Positions 6,161-10,344 of a stretch of 10,344 bases of DNA are shown here, one piece after another (the stretch's first letter is position 1; every line of letters starts with the position of its first letter). A program made the position numbers and the translations under genes. Source of the DNA: Pseudomonadota bacterium (GTDB lineage: Bacteria > Pseudomonadota > Gammaproteobacteria > Burkholderiales > Thiobacillaceae); NCBI GenBank assembly GCA_021802595.1, contig JAJZRT010000082.1, forward strand, positions 1 through 10,344. Reading direction: 5' to 3'. The notes under the pieces were generated by a model that saw nothing but the letters and a program-made list of their open reading frames with translations, was not told where the DNA came from and ran no database searches.

Positions 6161-7594
6161 ATGGAATTTTTCATCGATGGAAAATGGCGGCCGTCAGCCA
6201 CAGCGCGGACGATGCCGGTGGTCAACCCGGCGACGGGCGAAACGGTCGATCGGGTACCGGTCGGCAATGGCGAGGATGCAGATCAGGCCATAGTCTCGGC
6301 GGCAAGTGCCTTCAGACATTGGCGCAAGGTGTCGATGGCCCGGCGAGCAAAGTTGCAGCACGCAGCCGCACAGCGGTTGCGCGATCGGGCCGACGAGTTT
6401 TCTCGTCTGCTCACTTTGGAATTGGGACGACCACTTGCCGGCGCCAAGGTGGAGATCGAGCGATCTGCAGACTTGCTCGACTACTTCGCCGAAGAGGGGC
6501 TTCGCCTGCGCGGCGAGATCCCGATGATAAACGAGGAACACGAACGGGTATTGGTCGTCAGAGAGCCGATGGGCGTTGTGGTCGCCATTGCTCCGTTCAA
6601 CTATCCGATTACGCTGCTTACTTTCAAGTTGGGCGCGGCGCTGATGACCGGCTGCACCGTAGTCGCAAAACCCGCCTCCGATACGCCGCTCACGACGCTT
6701 TTACTGGCTGAATTGTTTTTTCAGGTGGGCTATCCGCCAGGCGTATTCAATGCACTTACAGGATCCGGCGGGGAACTTGGCCGGGCGCTTGTGGAGCACC
6801 CGACACCGAGGAAAATTGGCTTTACTGGCAGCAGTCCGGCGGGTAAACGTATCGCGGCCATGGCGGCTGCCACCAATAAGCGGATCACCCTGGAGATGGG
6901 CGGCCAGTCCGCAGCGATCGTGTGCGCAGATGCCAATCTCGATGTCGCCGTTCCAGCATTGGTGAGGCATTCCTTTGCCAACAGCGGGCAGTTTTGCTAT
7001 CGGGTCAACCGGATCTACGTCGAGCGAGGGGTCTATCAGAACTTCATCGATCGCTTTGGCATGGGCGCGGCGGCATTAAAGGTCGGCAACGGTTTGAATC
7101 CCGGCTGTGATCTGGGGCCGATGGTCAACGAGGAGATCTTCAGCACCAGCGTGGATCATGTCGCAGACGCGCTTGCAAAGGGCGCGAAACTGATGGCCGG
7201 GGGTACACGCCTGTCCGGCGGCGGCTATGATCGTGGTTTTTTCTTCCCGCCGACGGTGCTCGTCGATACGAATCCGGCCATGAAGATCATGAGAGAGGAA
7301 ACCTTTGGTCCCGTGGTTGGGGTGATGCCGTTCGATTCCTTGTCCGAGGCCATCGAAATGGCCAACGACTCGCCATTCGGTCTTGCCGGCTACGTCTTCA
7401 GCAGCGACTTGGCCGTGGCGCTGCGCGTGTCGGAGGAACTTGAGGCAGGCTCGGTGTGGGTCAACGACATTCATCGTTCTTACAATATGGTGCCCTTCGG
7501 CGGCTACAAGGAAAGCGGGCTTGGACGAGAAAAATCCCACTATGGCCTGGAAGCGTACTTGGAATTGAAGACCATCTATCTTTCGACAGCGTGA
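6161..7594 (+). CDS. NAD(P)+-dependent aldehyde dehydrogenase
   Basis: Oxidises an aldehyde to the carboxylic acid in the cytoplasm, or to a thioester if a thiol acceptor is used. Seen in the 477 residues: a complete ALDH-superfamily fold with APFNYPI (144-150, oxyanion Asn147), cofactor-binding Lys170 in VVAKPAS, the FTGSSPAGKRI nucleotide loop (221-231), catalytic base Glu245 in LEMGGQS, nucleophile Cys279 in NSGQFC, EETFGPV (379-385) and the C-terminal PFGGYKESGLGREKSHYGLE (445-464). All catalytic residues are present and the length is standard. AAGGA (6150-6154) stands 6 bases before the start codon. LEMGGQS in place of the common LELGGK, and Tyr-Arg after the catalytic Cys, are mild deviations that may affect the substrate pocket. 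It could act on an aldehyde made by the SDR two genes downstream. The substrate cannot be read from sequence; an aromatic or hydroxylated aldehyde is plausible. Confidence 0.92.
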   Translation: MEFFIDGKWRPSATARTMPVVNPATGETVDRVPVGNGEDADQAIVSAASAFRHWRKVSMARRAKLQHAAAQRLRDRADEFSRLLTLELGRPLAGAKVEIERSADLLDYFAEEGLRLRGEIPMINEEHERVLVVREPMGVVVAIAPFNYPITLLTFKLGAALMTGCTVVAKPASDTPLTTLLLAELFFQVGYPPGVFNALTGSGGELGRALVEHPTPRKIGFTGSSPAGKRIAAMAAATNKRITLEMGGQSAAIVCADANLDVAVPALVRHSFANSGQFCYRVNRIYVERGVYQNFIDRFGMGAAALKVGNGLNPGCDLGPMVNEEIFSTSVDHVADALAKGAKLMAGGTRLSGGGYDRGFFFPPTVLVDTNPAMKIMREETFGPVVGVMPFDSLSEAIEMANDSPFGLAGYVFSSDLAVALRVSEELEAGSVWVNDIHRSYNMVPFGGYKESGLGREKSHYGLEAYLELKTIYLSTA

Positions 7595-7601
7595 TGGTCC
7601 G

Positions 7602-7688
7602 ATGAGAAAGCTCACCCGACTTATCGAAGTCGAAACGATTTCCCAGGCAAACGAAACCCGCGGTCTAGGGGGCGACGCATATGAATGA
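7602..7688 (+). CDS. Possible 28-aa leader peptide overlapping the HD-protein start (uncertain)
   Basis: A 28-codon frame starting MRKLTRLIEV begins 8 bp after the aldehyde dehydrogenase stop and ends at TGA 7686-7688, overlapping the first 8 bases of the HD gene. That arrangement would allow translational coupling. There is no good ribosome site before it and no recognisable family, so it may be chance. It fills most of the 86-bp gap. Confidence 0.15.
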   Translation: MRKLTRLIEVETISQANETRGLGGDAYE

Positions 7689-8268
7689 AAAGCACTATAC
7701 CGTCTACCTGCATGCGCGCGAGTTTTGGAATTCTCGCTTCAACGACATCCATGTGCCACTGGCTTACCTGCATGCGCGGGAATTGCTTCTTTCGTATCCG
7801 ACCGCCGATGCAGATGTGGTTATACCCGCTATTCTTCTGCATGACGTCGGCTGGAAATCGATCCCCGAGGAAGATCAAGAGCGAGCGTATGGCCCCACCG
7901 TGGAGGATGAGTCGCTGCGGCGGCTCCATGAGATCGAGAGCGTGCGCATAGCCACGGAAATATTATCTGCCGTCAACTACGACCCGCGCAAGCTTGAGAA
8001 GATCGTACTCATCATCGATGGACACGACACACGGACGGAGTCGCTTTCACAGGAGGATTCCTTGGTGAAGGACGCAGATAAATTATGGCGTTTCACGCCC
8101 GTCGGAGTTGATTACCACCACATTCAATTCGGCAAACCGCTCGCCGAGTACGTGGCATGGCTCGGGCAGCAAATTGACCGCTGGTTTTTCACTGAGCGAG
8201 GCAAGCAGATGGCTAGGAGAGCGATGGCAGAGGTTCAGCGTGCGGTATCGGAGGTCGGCCATGTCTGA
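7681..8268 (+). CDS. Small HD-domain protein (predicted metal-dependent phosphohydrolase)
   Basis: Predicted phosphohydrolase of unknown substrate. Seen in the 195 residues: H31 in YLHAREL, the defining His-Asp pair H54-D55 in ILLHDVGW, H115-D116 in IIDGHD, and D131/D133 in KDADKLWRF. Together these give the H...HD...H...D arrangement expected of HD-superfamily metal sites. There is no signal peptide, membrane segment or partner output domain, so it is not a typical cyclic-di-GMP or (p)ppGpp enzyme. AGGGGG (7667-7672) lies 8 bases before the ATG. The 3' end overlaps the SDR gene by 8 bp, indicating tight co-expression. In an operon with an ATP-using kinase it might remove phosphate from an intermediate or dead-end product (inference). 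Residues 9-14 and 29-34 repeat YLHARE, encoded by a 14-base exact DNA repeat. Confidence 0.78.
   Translation: MNEKHYTVYLHAREFWNSRFNDIHVPLAYLHARELLLSYPTADADVVIPAILLHDVGWKSIPEEDQERAYGPTVEDESLRRLHEIESVRIATEILSAVNYDPRKLEKIVLIIDGHDTRTESLSQEDSLVKDADKLWRFTPVGVDYHHIQFGKPLAEYVAWLGQQIDRWFFTERGKQMARRAMAEVQRAVSEVGHV
7705..7778 (+). repeat. 14-bp direct repeat inside the HD gene
   Basis: TACCTGCATGCGCG occurs at 7705-7718 and again at 7765-7778, exactly 60 bases apart and in the same reading frame. Each copy encodes YLHAR, and the residue after it is Glu in both. It may reflect an ancient 20-residue duplication or a conversion tract. Confidence 0.6.
8250..8254 (+). promoter_or_regulatory. Ribosome binding site deciding the SDR start
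   Basis: GGAGG lies 6 bases before ATG 8261, inside the end of the HD gene. It supports the 252-aa start rather than the long in-frame extension back to 8108, which would add 51 residues of HD-gene antiframe. Confidence 0.75.
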
Positions 8269-9019
8269 AGCGAGCTTGTCCGGAAAAGTGATGATAGTCA
8301 CGGGTGCGGGAGGAGGGCTGGGTCGGGCCTTTGCCTTGGCGCTAGCCGAGGCGGGAGCCCATGTATGTGCTGCAGATTGCGACCTTCAAGGTGCATCCGC
8401 TACCTTGGAGCTGATCGTCGCTCGGGGTGGGGAAGGGATGGCGGTCGCTGCTGATGTCGCCGATGCGGATTCTGTCGCGAGGATGGCGAATTCCGTTGCC
8501 GGACGCTGGGGGCGGATCGACGCGCTGATCAACAACGCCGGACTCTACGGCAACATCGCGCGCAAGCCGTTCTTCGAGATCACCCCGAGCGAGTGGGATG
8601 CGGTGATGGCGGTCAACCTCAAGGGCCCCTGGCTCTGCGCGCGGGCGGTATTTCCGCACATGCGCGTGTGCGGCGGCAATATCGTCAACATCGCCTCGGC
8701 GACGTTCTACAGCGGTTCGCCGCTTTGGGCCCATTACGTCGCCTCGAAGGGGGGCGTCATTGGCCTGACCCGAGCTTTGGCCAGAGAGGCCGGCGATTAC
8801 GGTATTCGTGTCAATGCCATCGCTCCCGGCTTCACCCTCACCGAAGCCAGTCTCAGGTTGATCGAGGACGCGGCGACCTATGGGGTCAATCGAGGGGCGA
8901 TAAAGAAAGCACAGCAGACGGATGACCTGATAGGCGCTCTATTGTTTTTCGTGTCCCCATCCAGCAATTTTGTTACCGGTCAAACATTGATCGTCGACGG
9001 TGGCCGCCAGTTCAATTGA
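8261..9019 (+). CDS. Short-chain dehydrogenase/reductase (classical SDR)
   Basis: NAD(P)-dependent alcohol/ketone oxidoreductase of the classical SDR type. Seen in the 252 residues: the cofactor loop TGAGGGLGR (14-22), acidic DCD (39-41) after the second beta strand, which suggests NAD preference, DV at 65-66, NNAG (91-94), and the catalytic tetrad N119, S146, Y159, K163. APGF (188-191) and a C-terminal TGQTLIVDGG (239-248) complete the fold. Length is normal. The start overlaps the HD gene stop by 8 bp, so the two are probably translationally coupled. Together with the aldehyde dehydrogenase it could oxidise an alcohol in two steps, though SDRs of this kind also act on hydroxyacyl-CoA or cyclic ketones. 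The central third of the gene has very different codon use from its ends. The substrate is unknown. Confidence 0.9.
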   Translation: MSEASLSGKVMIVTGAGGGLGRAFALALAEAGAHVCAADCDLQGASATLELIVARGGEGMAVAADVADADSVARMANSVAGRWGRIDALINNAGLYGNIARKPFFEITPSEWDAVMAVNLKGPWLCARAVFPHMRVCGGNIVNIASATFYSGSPLWAHYVASKGGVIGLTRALAREAGDYGIRVNAIAPGFTLTEASLRLIEDAATYGVNRGAIKKAQQTDDLIGALLFFVSPSSNFVTGQTLIVDGGRQFN

Positions 9020-9022
9020 GCC

Positions 9023-9042
9023 CGTCAGCATCTTTGCTGGCG
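9023..9042 (+). repeat. Small stem-loop just after the SDR stop
   Basis: CGTCAGCA (9023-9030) pairs with TGCTGGCG (9035-9042), with one G-U pair and a 4-base TCTT loop. It begins 4 bases after the SDR stop. No T-tract follows, so it is a weak terminator at best; partial termination or mRNA stabilisation is more likely. The next gene starts 69 bp later. Confidence 0.45.
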
Positions 9043-9111
9043 AGATTCGACGTTCCGTAATTACAGTGCCGCTAGGCATGATCGCTGGAATAACGAAGGA
9101 AGCTGCGAGCC

Positions 9112-10344
9112 ATGAGTAAGAAAAGCATCGTCATCGTCTGCAATCTGGACACCCGCGGCGAGGACATCCTGTTGGTCAAGGACCTGATCGCGGGCCGGGG
9201 GCACGAGCCCATCCTGCTCGACTTCAGCATGGAGGAGGTGCCGCCCTTCGCCGGCGACATCACCACCGAGGAGGTGGCGAGGCGCGGCGGCCTGGCGATC
9301 GAAGTGGTGCGCGAGAAGTACCGCTCCGACCGCGACACCGCGACCAACAACCAGATCGCGGGGGCCTCGGCGATCGTCGAGGACTTGCTGCGCGCCGGCC
9401 GGCTGCACGGCATCATCGGCATCGGCGGCGGCACCTCCAGCCTGGTCGCGACCTCGATCATGAAGCGCCTGCCCTTCGGCCTGCCCAAGCTGATGGCCTC
9501 GCCGATGGCGGCGCACCCGGCCTACATCGACAAGTACGTCGGCACCCACGACATCACCATGCACCACACGGTGCTCGACATCGTCAAGATGAATCCTCTG
9601 CTCAAGGCGCAAATCATCAACGCGGTCGGCGCGATCTGCGGCATGGTCGAGATGAGCCAGGGCACCGAGATCAAGTTCGACAAGCCCTGCGTCGCCATCT
9701 CCTCCTTCGGCTTCGGCGAGATGGCGGTGCAGACCGCGCTGGGGATGCTGGAGGCGGCCGGTTTCACGCCGGTGGTCTGCCACGCCCAGGGCAAGGGCGA
9801 CCGCGCCATGGAGGAGATGATCCGCTCCGGGGTGTTCCACGGCGTCCTGGACATCTGCACCGGCGGCATCATCGAGCATCTGTTCAAGGGCAACCGGGAT
9901 CCCGGACCGGCGCGGCTGACGGCGGCGGCGGACACCGGCATCCCGATGGTGCTGGCGCCCTGCGGCCTGGACATCCTGTCCTACGGCGGCCGCGCCGACA
10001 TGCTGGAGCGGACCCGGGAGCGGCCGCAGTACGTGCAGGACGCGCTGCGCGTCCAGGTGCGCACCACGGCCGAGGAATTGCGCCGGGCCGCCGAGCTCAT
10101 CGCCGAGCGGCTCAATCGCGCCCAGGGGCCGTGGACCTTCCTGATTCCGCTGCAGGGCTGGTCGTCGCTCGACAAGGTCGGGCGCATCATTTACGACCCG
10201 GTGGCCGACGCCGCCTTCGTCCAACGCTTGAAGGAGCGGCTGGACGATCCGGGCCGGGTGAAGGAGGTGCCGCTGCACCTCTATACGCCGGAATTTGCCC
10301 GCGTCGCCGTCGACGAGTTCGCGCGCCTCTACCGCGGCGCCAAG
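9112..10344 (+). CDS. Tm-1-like ATP-binding (UPF0261) family protein, 3' end at or just past the window edge
   Basis: Belongs to the family of the N-terminal domain of tomato Tm-1; the bacterial members have no firmly established reaction. Seen in the 411 residues: IVCNLDTRGED (8-18), the glycine-rich GIGGGTSS (103-110), ASPMAAHPAYID (129-140), HAQGKGDRAMEEM (224-236), GVLDICTGG (244-252), LAPCGLDILSYGG (281-293), IPLQGWSSLDK (345-355) and YDPVADAAF (361-369). Family members are about 400 aa, so the stop codon is probably within a few codons of the edge. AAGGA (9096-9100) lies 11 bases before the ATG, a long but acceptable spacing. The reading frame is open to the last base. A long open frame on the opposite strand is a high-GC shadow. 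By family habit a TIM-barrel (PEP-hydrolase/IGPS-like) partner would be expected next. Codon third positions are almost all G or C, unlike the upstream genes. Confidence 0.88.
   Translation, partial: MSKKSIVIVCNLDTRGEDILLVKDLIAGRGHEPILLDFSMEEVPPFAGDITTEEVARRGGLAIEVVREKYRSDRDTATNNQIAGASAIVEDLLRAGRLHGIIGIGGGTSSLVATSIMKRLPFGLPKLMASPMAAHPAYIDKYVGTHDITMHHTVLDIVKMNPLLKAQIINAVGAICGMVEMSQGTEIKFDKPCVAISSFGFGEMAVQTALGMLEAAGFTPVVCHAQGKGDRAMEEMIRSGVFHGVLDICTGGIIEHLFKGNRDPGPARLTAAADTGIPMVLAPCGLDILSYGGRADMLERTRERPQYVQDALRVQVRTTAEELRRAAELIAERLNRAQGPWTFLIPLQGWSSLDKVGRIIYDPVADAAFVQRLKERLDDPGRVKEVPLHLYTPEFARVAVDEFARLYRGAK

Noticed and set aside
8108..8260. Longer SDR start with a 51-residue N-terminal extension
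   Set aside because: The extension runs out of frame through the HD gene, and SDR proteins begin close to the TGxxxGxG strand. GGAGG before ATG 8261 is decisive.
9061..10278. 405-aa open frame on the minus strand opposite the Tm-1-like gene
   Set aside because: Its product is an Arg/His/Asp/Gly-rich low-complexity sequence with no family motifs. The plus strand encodes a recognisable UPF0261 protein with about 95% GC3, which automatically opens an antisense frame.
1..10344. CRISPR arrays, tRNA/rRNA genes, insertion sequences or phage attachment sites
   Set aside because: No regularly spaced repeats, no clover-leaf or rRNA-like segment, no transposase frame and no flanking terminal inverted repeats were seen on either strand.

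Overview
This 10.3 kb window is dense with genes and looks like an accessory catabolic region of a respiring proteobacterium. A betaproteobacterium of the Rhodocyclales/Sterolibacteriaceae type is my best guess; this rests on gene content and moderate-to-high GC, not on a phylogenetic marker. There are no RNA genes, insertion sequences or CRISPR arrays that I can see.

Layout. (1) 13-2007 (+) encodes a membrane-anchored iron-sulfur/CCG-domain oxidoreductase of the ETF:quinone oxidoreductase (EMO/FadF-like) type. (2) It converges with a GntR/FCD regulator gene at 2067-2840 (-). (3) A 305-bp divergent region (2841-3145) carries a duplicated 11-mer and several inverted repeats, and is the likely control region. 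(4) A co-directional (+) set follows: a phosphohistidine/substrate-domain subunit (3146-4858) and an ATP-binding subunit (4922-5953) that together look like a split, phenylphosphate-synthase-like dikinase; an NAD(P)-dependent aldehyde dehydrogenase (6161-7594); a small HD-domain protein (7681-8268); an SDR dehydrogenase (8261-9019); and a Tm-1-like/UPF0261 protein (9112 to the window edge).

Working model (inference). The GntR protein responds to a substrate or an acyl intermediate. The split kinase phosphorylates a hydroxyl group using ATP through a histidine carrier. The SDR and aldehyde dehydrogenase carry out alcohol/aldehyde/acid oxidations. The resulting acyl-CoA would be oxidised with electrons passed through ETF to quinone by the first gene's product. 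The HD and Tm-1-like proteins have no assigned step. No phenylphosphate carboxylase subunit and no CBS-domain third subunit of phenylphosphate synthase is present here, so the substrate may not be phenol.

Composition is uneven. By hand count, the Tm-1-like gene has about 95% G/C at third codon positions over its first 60 codons, against about 66% in the first 50 codons of the aldehyde dehydrogenase gene. The middle third of the SDR gene is also strikingly GC-rich compared with its own two ends.
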